Assembly: GCA_037577475.1 (NCBI GenBank)
Contig: CM075192.1
Coordinates: 18,146,908 to 18,210,907, forward strand
Source of the DNA: Chaunax sp. Z400
Lineage: Eukaryota > Chordata > Actinopteri > Lophiiformes > Chaunacidae
Reading direction: 5' to 3'
Length of the DNA stretch: 64,000 nt
In this document: positions 1-10,345 of the stretch, one piece after another
Layout: the number at the start of each line of letters is the position of its first letter
How positions within the stretch are numbered: position 1 is the stretch's first letter
Translations under genes and position numbers: made by a program
The notes under the pieces: generated by a model
The model's input: the letters and a program-made list of their open reading frames with translations, nothing else
Database searches by the model: none
What the model was told of the DNA's origin: nothing

Positions 1-16
1 AAATAAATTAACTTAC

Positions 17-111
17 TTCATCCAGAACAATCATCTGCACTTGATTGACTTTGGCAACTCCTTTCTTGATGAGGTCTAAAATCCTCCCAGGTGTGGCAAT
101 GATCACATGTA
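17..111 (-). CDS. ddx6: ddx6 coding exon, TPGR and first half of DEAD box
   Basis: A 95-nt exon, phase 1 to 0, reading VHVIIATPGRILDLIKK and ending MIVLDE at a GTAAGT donor. The following exon, which would begin AD, is off the left edge of the window. Confidence 0.95.
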
Positions 112-3100
112 CTGTTAAATTAAACATTGGTAAAAATTAGATGCAAAATACACAGGATATGCACTCAAGAATGACAGTGCTATCACTTAGTTGAGGATTT
201 AAAAATGCATAGCTTTAAGTGAAGCATTACAAATGTCCATCACATTTTGAAATAGTCACCAATGACTGGAGCATTTAAATACATCAATACGTCGTTGCTT
301 ACACCAACACAAAAGTCTACATGTGCAATAATAAACTGCTTACAACTTGCAAATATACTTGATAGTGGTGATAAACTTGCCATTAGCATCTGTTCTAGGC
401 ATGACCATACAAAGGCTTTTAGAAATACAGAGGTCCAAAAACTGAACTGACTAGGGGCATACGGAGGCATACCCCCTGAAAAAATTTTGATTTCCCCGAT
501 TTGCATTTTAAGACATTTGAATGCCAAAAATAAGACAACAGCTTTTTTTTAGACAATTCAGCAGGCAGTGGCATAAATTAAGCAGTAATGCAAGAGAATC
601 ATGTTAAATGTTGCAGTGATTTGCGATTTGTTCTCTCTCTCCCGCTACATTCACCGCCTGTTCCCTCATCTGAGACTTTTTTCTGGATTTGAATTATAGA
701 AATGTGTCTCAAATAGTACAACAGTATAACAGTGTCACTTCTTTTCCCCCAAAGCGGAGCTATGACTGCTGCAGTCTTTTCATTTTATGTTGGTGCAGAA
801 AGCAAAAACAGGGTCATACAAAAAGAAATCTTGATATTTTCTGTGATGTTGTTGATAATAATTAGACAATATTTTGCATCCTTCAAAATGTGTTTATAAA
901 ATTCTTTTGTACCAGCTTGCTCTTATAAATAGAATATTAATAGTTGCAGATGGAAACATTTTCAGGGAAAATGTGTTATTAGGGATGGACATTTCATGCA
1001 AAACCACTAATGGATAATCGCTCTGCACTATTTGACTACTACCACCACCCCAAGCACAAACGCACACAATTTTTCCACACTCACTAAAGAAGTTCACAGC
1101 TCACGTGCATTATCATATAATTTCTCAAGTCTTGTGGTAAAACTTTTCTAGATGTCACTGCAAACTCAGGCTCAACAAACTCCATCCAAGTTTGAAAACT
1201 GTTGCCTTCAACAAAGCTGATGGGACGCATGTCTTGAGCGATCATCTGTGAGATGACTGCCGTTTAACATCAAACTTACTTTGACTGCTGGCAAAACTAG
1301 CCATTGACTGTTGAACAGTTTGGACCTTCTTCTGCTGATGTTTTGTTTTGGACTTGTGATATGATAGTTTAACCTGGCAGAGTTGGTGCTGCACCTCTCT
1401 GTTTTTCCTTTATTTTTTAAAGAGATTCCACACTGGATTATTTGACTGCTGTAGCATGTTTCTGTTGCCTGCCTTGGTGTCATAGTGTGCTCTTCATTAG
1501 TTAATAGTGGTGGCAAGCCAACTGTAGGTGCATTACCGCCACCTTCTGGTGGTAGTACTGTATTACTACCAGGCATAGGTAAAAATAAGTGAAAAACATT
1601 TTTGACAACCCCATTATCATGTATACTAATATTTTTTATGATTTAATTACTATTCAAATATTCAAAAATCACTGGCCATGCCTATTGTTTACTTAAATTG
1701 AAGCATTCAAGTAAGCACCATGTCCTCTGCAATATATTTCCTGAATGTTTGTTTTGCATGTTGCTTTTCTTGTCACAAGGCACTTTTTCGGCAACATGTG
1801 CAAAGTGTTTTTTTGGCGGTACTTTGGCTGGTTTCGGCCTGTTTTGGACAGATGCATTTCATACTCGTCACACAAGACAGTTGGGGAACGTTTTTAATGG
1901 CATCTGACCATTAACCCTAATCCTATTAGATATCTATTGAAACATTAGGTGGACACCACTGAAGTTTACCTGTTTCATCGAGTCGCATGATGTCATCACG
2001 CAGGTTGGTTCCACCTGTGGTTGCCATTACTTTCACTCCACCCATGTGTTTGCTGACTTGGATACATATTTGGCTTACTTGCAGAGCCAGTTCTCTGGTG
2101 GGCACTATAACCACAGCTGTTAAACAAAAACAAATTTATGAAACCTGAACTAGCTTTGTTGTTGGACACAAAAACAAAGCTTTCAAAAACATTAACAATT
2201 AAGTCACGAGAGCTAGAAATTGCATGGAAGAACACAATGTTACAAATACGTTGATAAGTGTTGTGCTTTTATTTGGGTATAACAAAGTGCCAATAGCATG
2301 TCCTTTTTACAGAGTGGATAATGATTTAGTTCATGTTAAATTACTCTCCTTGACAATAATCCATACAGAACTCAGCTAATAATTGTTTTTTAATCATTGA
2401 TTAAACTTTGGGATTCAATTTGCCATTATGAAAGGCCAAGAAAAATATCCATTGTTATCAAGTGAAAGGCTGGAATGTTTTGAATTTTATTTTTGCTTGA
2501 AAAATCATTGACAAATTTATCATCAAAATCTTTTTTTTAATTTTATGAAGAATGAATAATCAATTCATAGATTAATATTCCTGCTCCAATGGCCGATTGG
2601 TATGACTGAAATACCACAAATGTGGCAGTGAATTAGCAGTAATACCTATTGCTGCTCATCTTTCACTGCCTTTTTATTGACATTTTTATACTGATTTTAT
2701 TCACATTTTGTAATTTCATCTTGCATCACATTTTCATTCTCGTCCTCCTGATGAATGATTTTGATAATAAAGTGGACCAAGTATCAACTTTCTGACATTT
2801 ACTGAGAGCAAACGGCGACAGAAAAGACACTTACCTTGTATGCAGTCCCTCTTCAGGTCAATACGTTCAAGTAAGGGAATGAGGTAGGCTCCACTCTTTC
2901 CCGTGCCATTCTTGGCTCTGGCCAAGATATCCCTTCCTGACAGTGCAATGGGAATGCTTTCCTCCTGAGCAAAAAGCAGTAACAATACATTAATAGTGAG
3001 CATTCATCATATATTTTTTTTTAAATCTTTATTTACAAAGAAAATACATGTGGGGTTTTTTTCTTTGTTGTTGTTACTAAACCATTTGCTACAATCTTGC

Positions 3101-5474
3101 CGGTGATTCACAAGGAGTTCTGGCTGATGTCTCCTAACCCTCCATTTGAAGTGTGCCTCTGAAAACCCTCCGTTTGGAGGGCCATATAGCCCTATAGCCC
3201 TTCCCCTCTATCTCAACAAGAATCGGGCCACCCTACCCTACGCGTGAACGCACAAAAAGGAGGGTCAGGGCCAAGTGGTAGGGGTAAGGGGTGAATTGGG
3301 ATTGGGCCCAAGTCATTATCATTGGCTCACTTAACAGTGCTCCAGGGTGCAACCGTTTTGGTTCTACATACATTTATATGCACATTAGCTAAATTAAACT
3401 TGCGCTTTCCAGTAACAATGACAGTTGGGAATACACAGCCAAGACAATATATGGGCATGATGACACTCAGATGCACATTTTAAAACAAATATCAAGTCTC
3501 AGTCAAGGTTGAGTTACAACTCTAAAATTGTATCAAGACACATACCACCTTCTTTAACATTGTGCAAACTAACACCCCTTTATGGCAACAGTATTCCCTC
3601 ATGGCAGCAGCGTTCTAACAAAAGCAGAACCTACACAATATTAGGCAGGTGGTTATAATGTTATGGCCAAAGTGCCAAAGGATCAAGGGATGGTGGGGGT
3701 GAAAGCAATGGAGAAGGCTGTGGTACAAGGAAGAAAGCCTCAGGGAAGGATCATAGGAAAAGGTTATAACACCTGAGGGGCACAGGGTTTTAGTATTTTA
3801 ATTTAATAAAAGTGCCAAAGAAAATGTTGGAACTGTGTCAGATATTGTAGTGGCTGCCAGGATTTTCATACGCCTAACTCAGTAGAGAAAATATGTACTT
3901 CCTTAACTGAACAGCTTTTGAAATGGAGCCAGAATCCAAACCTACCAGATTAACCAACTGCTGATCACTTTACTCTTTGCTGTAGCCATCTTTAGCTGTA
4001 GCGATAGCAACTATTAGCTCAGCTGAGCTGGTACCTTGGATCATGGAAGGAGTTACAGTGGGCAACACAACTCAGCCTCAGTAAATAGGCCTTCACAATA
4101 TAGACATCTTTGATAAAGGAATAACTGTTGTTTCTTCTTTCTTGTCCAGTTGTGAAAAGGGATCTAATCTGAGTGGAATCAGAATGTACCTGGATTGGAG
4201 ATGGCTTTTCCCAGCCCATCTCAAATATTCCCATGAGCAGCTCCCTCTTTAGGCAGTAATCTTCAAACTCGTTGCCCTTTGTTGCAGTCACATCCTGTAA
4301 TCATTAAAAACTATCAATTAATAAGCACTTGGTTCATTAGATGTGAACAATTCATTTGTTTGCAAACTGATGGATTATGTCCAACTGAGGAAAAAGTTTT
4401 TAAAGAACAAAGACAAAATGTATACCCAAGTTTTGCAGCAACACAAAGTAAAGAGATAATGTATAAAGCATTCTTTTGAAATTTAACTCTGTAAACCACA
4501 CAGTCATGCATTTCTTATACCAAGAGTAGAACCTAATTTAAATGTAAATGGTTAAACAGTTCCAATGAAGATGAAAACTTAGTTTTTGTTATGATTGAGA
4601 ACAGTGGCATTCTTACGACTTTGCTGGAGGCATAAGCTTTTGAAGGACCACATATCACAAATGATTGATGAGAAATCATACTACAGAATGCCTTAAGGCA
4701 TTAAAGCAATTGTATAATTAACACATAGTTAATGAAGCAAATATACTGAAAAGTCTTTTTAAAGAATATAAAAAATTAAGTTTCATGGCTCAACACAATG
4801 TTTACGACAATAGTATGTATGATAAAGTCTTGACCTTCTGAAAAATGGCCAGAAGCCATAGCTTAGTAGGATTTCCTTGCATGACATGAGGGTCAGCAAA
4901 TTCACATTATCCGTTCACATTGTGAAGAAATTCTTAATGAATTCAGTTGGGGTTTTTTAAAGCCTGTAATGCAACTAGTAAATAGGATGCATCAAAAGCA
5001 GAAGCTCAAAAAAACAAAAAACAAAAAAACAAACAGGTATTAGCAATTTCTACTTCTAAACTGATGGCGTTTCAGCCCAAAAGAAATAACTTGTACCAAC
5101 CGAAGTTTTCATCCTCATGTCTTTTGGGGGCAATTTCAAATTTTTCTTCCAGTCATCTCCAGGCCTGTGAAATGTTAAGTACTTGTAAGTAATGAGCATA
5201 ACAAAGGATTTACACTAATAATTGTGCAAACATACAAAAGACATTAAATTCAAATTCATGGATTTCTAGAATCAAATTACTTGATGACAGCGTTGGTTGT
5301 TGGAGCTGGCTGGGAACTACCATTGTTGATTGCGCTTTTCATCTGGTTAAGCTGATGTTGAGAACCTCCTCCTCCTCCACCTGGTGCTCCAGCAGGCTTC
5401 ACAGACCCTCTCAGTTGTCCGTTCTGATTGGACAATCCCAAAATCACTGGGTTCTCTGTCCTGGCTGTACTCAT
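17..5474 (-). CDS. ddx6: ddx6, DEAD-box RNA helicase (5' half, six coding exons; 3' half outside window)
   Basis: Join on the minus strand: 5474-5281, 5164-5101, 4294-4190, 2964-2835, 2116-1970, 111-17. All junctions are GT/AG, the phases agree, and the join gives 245 codons without a stop. The protein matches vertebrate DDX6 (p54/Rck), an ATP-dependent RNA helicase of P-bodies that works in mRNA decapping and in miRNA-directed repression with CCR4-NOT, 4E-T, LSM14 and PATL1. Visible in order: a Gly/Gln-rich N-terminal tail (residues 1-86), the Q motif ending PSPIQ (117-121), motif I AKNGTGKS (138-145), motif Ia PTRELA (170-175), the TTGGT stretch, motif Ib TPGR (220-223), and the start of motif II. 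The last exon in the window stops after LDE (245), so the DEAD box is split by an intron and its last two residues lie to the left. The ATG at 5472-5474 was chosen because it begins MSTARTENPV, as in mammals. From memory the full family protein is about 480 residues, so roughly half is present. Sure of the identity. Confidence 0.97.
1970..2116 (-). CDS. ddx6: ddx6 coding exon, motif Ia and GG, residues 165-213
   Basis: A 147-nt exon, phase 1 to 1, with PTRELALQVSQICIQVSKH and TTGGTNLRDD, RNA-contacting motifs of RecA domain 1. Acceptor GTTTAACAG, donor ACAG/GTAAAC. Confidence 0.96.
2835..2964 (-). CDS. ddx6: ddx6 coding exon, Walker A, residues 122-164
   Basis: A 130-nt exon, phase 0 to 1, starting EESIPIALSGRDILARAK and containing the P-loop NGTGKS that binds the ATP phosphates. 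Acceptor TTTTTGCTCAG, donor CAAG/GTAAGTG. Confidence 0.96.
3110..3310. repeat. probable DNA-transposon remnant in ddx6 intron
   Basis: GC-rich block in an AT-rich intron, with two near-copies of a CCTCC-TTTG-AG motif and a right part matching, from memory, the ends of a fish DNA-transposon family (CACCCCTTACCCCTACC read on the minus strand). No transposase ORF. Family uncertain. Confidence 0.35.
3540..3670. repeat. interspersed repeat fragment in ddx6 intron
   Basis: Contains GTGGTTATAATGTTATGGCC (ending near 3667), a phrase found at the end of many fish interspersed elements in memory. No coding capacity, boundaries vague. Confidence 0.35.
4190..4294 (-). CDS. ddx6: ddx6 coding exon, Q-motif, residues 87-121
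   Basis: A 105-nt exon, phase 0 at both ends. It contains KGNEFEDYCLKRELLMGIFE and the Q motif (GWEKPSPIQ) that senses the adenine of ATP. Acceptor GATTACAG, donor CAG/GTACAT. Confidence 0.96.
5101..5164 (-). CDS. ddx6: ddx6 coding exon, residues 65-86
   Basis: A 64-nt exon completing the lysine codon split at the previous junction and reading PGDDWKKNLKLPPKDMRMKT, as in vertebrate DDX6 just before the helicase core. Acceptor CACAG, donor TCG/GTTGGT, end phase 0. Confidence 0.93.
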
Positions 5475-5851
5475 GTTTATGTTGCTTGAGTTTTCTGTTC
5501 TAGTATATATGAAACCTCTAACAGTAGATTAAGCAAGGCCAACCTTGTGGGGGCCACTCAAAAGATCGTCCTTCCTTCTTGAGATTTAACTATTATCCAA
5601 ATGCAAATTGCTCAAATCTTTTGTATCAGCAGGTTCCTCGGTGTCAAAAATTCACTATAGATTTTATGAGAAGGCTTTGGAGCATTGATTTCTTTAGTAA
5701 ACTAGGGCTTGTTTAAGATATAATGTACCATTGTTATGTGGAAAACCATATACCCGGAAGGCTTAGCTAGCTTTCAAGTATTGGCCGACTGTGTAGGCAG
5801 CCACCTTGTGGATCATAAACTAGCTGCTGCGTCCTTTCCGTTTTTCCAACC
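5281..5851 (-). CDS. ddx6: ddx6 exon 2: 5' UTR end plus first coding exon
   Basis: Coding part 5474-5281, residues 1-64 plus two bases (phase 2), ending just before a GTAATT donor. It encodes the low-complexity N-terminal tail with a Gly run (residues 32-37). A good acceptor (TATTTTTCAG, exon starting at 5851) lies upstream, so about 377 nt of 5' UTR probably share this exon. The acceptor and UTR extent are inferred; the coding part is firm. Confidence 0.85.
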
Positions 5852-6618
5852 CTGAAAAATACGAAACGCAATGTTAAAAGCAGTATCCCCTACGAGAAAC
5901 GAATATAATATAATGACACTGTGGCAAAAGGCAATATTCTGTATTATGAAGGTAGTGAAACCCCGAAGTCAGTATTCATGCTGACAATAGACAATTGGCC
6001 TAGCGTCAAAAGTTAGCTAACATAGTGGTGGATGACAAGTTAATGTTAGTTAACCACTGCTAACAATGTAGAAACAGTGTTGATGTGCGGAAATTCGTCC
6101 AACTCGTCGATTATGCCCACTACAGTGTCTACAGTCAGACATCTAATGAAAAAATACATATATACCTGACAGAGCATGAGCTTTTTCATACCACTTTAAT
6201 CGAACAACCTGGAAGGGAACTGAGCTAACTTGCCCTCCGTTAGCCACCGACATCTGGTTAACAAGCACATGAAGCTTTAGCTTCATGCTAGTGTTGTGCG
6301 GTTTCGGTAAACAACATTGCGATACCGGATTTAAAATTATCTAATACAATCTGTATTTATGACTCAAGTGCTTACTTAAAACATTCATGTGTTTGCTTAA
6401 TAACAAAACTAGATATTCAAAATCAACGATTATTAGCTAGCATTAGCTCAGCCGAAGGGGTTGCGTTGCTTGGTCAGCTAGCAAGCTAACAAAATGGCTA
6501 ACGGTGGCGAAATAACATTTAACGCTAATTGTAAACGTCACCACAAAATAATGGAATATCTGGCTAAGAACAGAAGCTAGCGTTAAGTAGAAGTAGTTTA
6601 GATGTACATTAATTTACC

Positions 6619-6720
6619 TTGAATCACTGATATTCTGGTTCTCTGTGCGGTGTTTGTGAGATGTAGCGTTACTCAATTTTAGCTGACTACGAAAAAGTCT
6701 TGTCAACGAACCGTTCAAGA
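6619..6720 (-). other. ddx6: ddx6 probable noncoding first exon (boundaries approximate)
   Basis: On the minus strand the sequence just below the promoter ends at a good donor (TTCAAG/GTAAATT, last exon base about 6618). No coding potential is visible, and it would splice to the acceptor at 5851. A second possible donor (GTCAG/GTATAT, last exon base 6166) suggests an alternative 5' exon. The transcription start is not determined here. Confidence 0.5.
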
Positions 6721-6760
6721 TGGCTTCCACTCGTATTTGAACCCGCCTCTGTCCAACTAA
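6700..6760. promoter_or_regulatory. ddx6: ddx6 promoter core with YY1-type element
   Basis: AAGATGGC at 6717-6724 is the classic YY1 core, a motif common near the start sites of housekeeping genes and known to help set the start site. It lies upstream of the inferred noncoding first exon. The surrounding 5.8-6.7 kb is richer in CpG than the flanks. No TATA box is seen. The element is seen in the sequence; its function is inferred. Confidence 0.5.
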
Positions 6761-8540
6761 TCAGCTGATTTCATTTCAAATCAAGGATTTACTTTGTGTC
6801 CTGTCAAAATAATTATTTAGTATGTATCCGCTTCACTGCATCTATCAAGGCTCTTTATTAGTATTGTCTACTTTGACTCAAATGTATGTTAATCTACTTT
6901 CTTGACAAGAGTCTACTCTCCTGTTGGGATTAATGCCACTTAAAGGTAAATTTAGTAAACGTACTACAAAAACGTAATTTTGTGTTTTAGTGTTCAACGA
7001 TTATTTTCACAATTAATCAATTAATCTTGTCTGTAAAAAGTCAGATAATTGTGAAAAATGCTTATCACAATTTCCCAAAGTGACGTTTTCTTCCTTTACT
7101 TTATCATGAATGACAAAGAACAGGACCAAATCCTTACATTTAAGAAGATGAAACGTTTGGAAATGTCATGTGGGAGACAGTGTTTTCTAGTTTCATTATG
7201 GCATCAGTTTTTCACCTTTGTTCAACCAGGGCAATAGTACTGACAGCAATGTACCTTTTTTTCCCAGAATGCCCTGTTCACACATATTCACACCTGGAAG
7301 CTGCCCCCTGTACAACACTTTGTTCTGCTGGCCATGGAGTTCCACCGGAGCAGTTGGTTTAAGGCCCTTGCTCAAAGGCTCCTTGGTGCCCCCATACATA
7401 CATATACAGTTAGCAAACTAGCCACATTATAGGCTACTTCTCTTACCACTACCCCCAAGTATTTACAAGATATTTAAGTTAAACTAGACAACACTCAGAG
7501 TGCAAACCTTTACCAAGACAGCTCAGTTTCATTATGACATTGCACCTAAAACCAATAGTTACATGATAGTCATACTGTTACTCCTTGACCCCTAGAATTT
7601 GGAATCATGTTGGTATTATTGTAAGTTTTATAGTTATTCAAGTTATTCTGTTGCACTATTATTTGTTATCTCACAGTAGGGAATTCTCTGTGAGCTGTGG
7701 TAGTTTAAACATTCTGGATTTCCAGATCCCGCCCTTGGCTGACTTCATGCTCAATGCCACTGGTTAGCAACTTCCTCTGCAAGATCTGGCAATTGTTCAT
7801 TCTATTACTAGTATGCAAAGTCAGCATCAGAGAACAGTGCACCTAACATGCATCTTATTATGGTTGTAATGCATTATCAATGCCCACTGTTATCTTTCTT
7901 ACTGTGACAGAGGAAGTCTCAAAAATATATTGGTTCTCCTGGTGCTTTCATCATTATGGAATCTGCAGACTGGATTTTGATCATTAGTCATGATCATGTG
8001 TGCTTGTTCCTACATCTGTCTTATTACACAGCAGTGGTAGTTACATTGTTAAAGAGTTAGAAAATACAAGAAAAACAAGCAGACATTCGACTGGCTTAAC
8101 TCATCACTCTCGTCTTTTGTTTCTGTTGGCTACCATATAGTATCATGGCAGACCTGCAGGTCATCAAATACGTCTGTGAATCTTCTACTGCAACCAGCCC
8201 TTGAAGTGGCAAAGAGCCTGGATATCTCACAGTTGACTGAACCCTTTCTTAGATGCATTTGTTGGGATGGGGTTTCGCAATGAGCTAGGACAGTTACTTT
8301 GTAAAGTTGGCTGCAGCCGTGCACATACTGTATACAGTACCTTCCATCAGAGCTCAGGGTCACAGTCTACCATCTGTTTCTGATGGAGTAACAGCCACCC
8401 ACAACAGCTAAATCTAAAAAAAACCTCTCCAACAATGTCAGCTGTAACTAAAATGCTTCTGATGCACTGTACTGTATTTATTTTTTAATGATGGAAAATG
8501 TTACAATTTTATCAGATGTTCTGACAATATAGTACCAATT
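6760..8540. other. intergenic gap between ddx6 and bcl9l
   Basis: No convincing exon, RNA gene or transposon ORF on either strand. In human, CXCR5, a receptor of more than 350 codons, lies between DDX6 and BCL9L; nothing resembling it is seen here. The short ORFs present lack family resemblance and splice support. Confidence 0.6.
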
Positions 8541-8559
8541 GCTACTTTGATTGCATTTG

Positions 8560-9170
8560 AAATGTTTTATTCATCCAGTCAAGAAAAAAGGTTAACTGAA
8601 TCTGCTTTTGCTTGTATTTTAGCTACTGTTGTCTTAACTATTACTAATAAAGATCTCATATATACAGCAACCCTGTCCACTAGTGTTATCAAAAAACAAT
8701 AATTGACGACACAACCAAAATCACATTGTCATTAGAGATCAATATTATATTTTCAGACTTATATTAAAACACATTTAAGCAGGACAACTGCAAACAAGCA
8801 CAATTACATGGTATATACAGCATTTTATATATATGTATGTGTGTGTGTTTGTGTGTGTGCATATAATGTGGAAAAAAATTAATGATATTAAAACATATTC
8901 AAACAAAATATCAAAACACACATCTTTGAAATATACATTTTATACAGTATTTTAGGAAATGGCTTCAGATATTGAACCATATTACAGTGCTTTTAAATAT
9001 TCAATACTTTAAATCCATTCATTGCAATCCAAAACTGTGTTTCACTAATTTATTTTTTACAGTTCCTCTTTTCAAATAACTGACAGAACAACATTAAAGT
9101 AAAAACTTAGACACAACGCGAAGGTAACCTAGTAGAAATGTGTTTTATTTTACAGTTTATGTGAGCTGGA
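8560..9170 (-). other. bcl9l: bcl9l 3' UTR (probable)
   Basis: AT-rich sequence downstream of the bcl9l stop. On the minus strand AATAAA hexamers occur close to the stop (about 9144), near 9050 and near 8566, any of which could end the transcript. A degenerate (TG)n run lies at 8834-8862. The end point is an inference. Confidence 0.45.
8834..8862. repeat. TG/TATG microsatellite
   Basis: Imperfect dinucleotide run following an ATATATG stretch, inside the presumed bcl9l 3' UTR. Confidence 0.7.
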
Positions 9171-10345
9171 TTAGAACGGCATATTGGCCATACTTCCAGA
9201 GCCATAGCCAACGGGGCTGTCCAGAGACATTCCACGCTGTCTGAGAGACTGAGGGCCCATCATACCAGACTGTGTGTGAGAGGGGGCCATCATAGGACCC
9301 TGAGGGGAGATTAAAGGACCCTGGGGGCCAAAAGGATCCCCTGGAATAGACATGCTTCGCTGTTTAGCCTGCATCATCATAATGTTCTGCTGTGCCATCA
9401 AATTGTGTGGGTGCTGCTGTGAGGACATCATGGCAGGATATGGACTGGACGGATGGTGGAGAAGGCTGTTGGCCATCATGGCTTGCTGTTGCTGGAATTG
9501 CTGCTGAGGCATCATGCCTGTCCTTGCCATCATATGTCCTGGAGGGCACATAGAACCCATGCCTCCACCAGAAACCATAGCCCTAGAGCCCCCATGAGGA
9601 ATGCCTATATTTTGGCGTATTACACCATAGGTGGGGTGAGGTTGCAGCTGCTGTTCAGCCATCATATTCTGTAAGTTTGCTAAGTGGGGGTTGGATGAAG
9701 GTCCGCTGCTGTGTGGAGGACCAGAAGAAGACAGCGGTTTGAGGAGCTGCTGTGGAGAAGGTTGCTGGGATGGTCCCTGATGTGGATTTTGATGTGGCTC
9801 ACTCTTTGGGAAATACTGAAGAGTGCTACTGGGCTTGTCAGAGGGAATGATGCGGGAGAGATCAAACTCAGGGATCCCTGTATGAGTGGGTCGTATGACA
9901 TCACGTAGATCCGGGCCATCCCCAATAGGCAAAGAGACATATGAGTCTGAGGGATGGGAAGTGCGTTGGAGAGGATGACCTTTGCAAAGCAGATGTAACT
10001 GCTGTGGTGGAAGAATATTCTCATTACGCTGAGAGAAATTCTGTGACATTCCACCAACAGGTGAGTGCATGGACACATGTGGTGGTTGCTGGATACGAGG
10101 AAAACCTGCCATCTGGTTCTGCGATATTGGTGAAACATTGCAGGGCCCCATTCCTTCAGGTGTGCATCCTCCCATCATGGCAGAATTCATGGTAGGCATG
10201 CCAATGTTGTTTGGAGAAGACAGCACTGGCCCTGAGGCCTCATGAGATAGGTGATGCTGACCTTGGCTTACAATACCCATGGGACTTTGTGGGTCACTGT
10301 GGGGCCCAATGGAGATCTGGGAGGTCTGGGGGTTCTCCATGTTTC
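9171..10345 (-). CDS. bcl9l: bcl9l last coding exon, residues 1113-1503
   Basis: A 1,175-nt exon from acceptor TTTGTCACCAG to the TAA at 9171-9173. It contains VIRPTHTGIPEFDLSRIIPS and STLQYFPKSE, motifs shared with mammalian BCL9/BCL9L, then a Met/Gln/Pro-rich trans-activation-like tail ending MANMPF. Confidence 0.95.
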
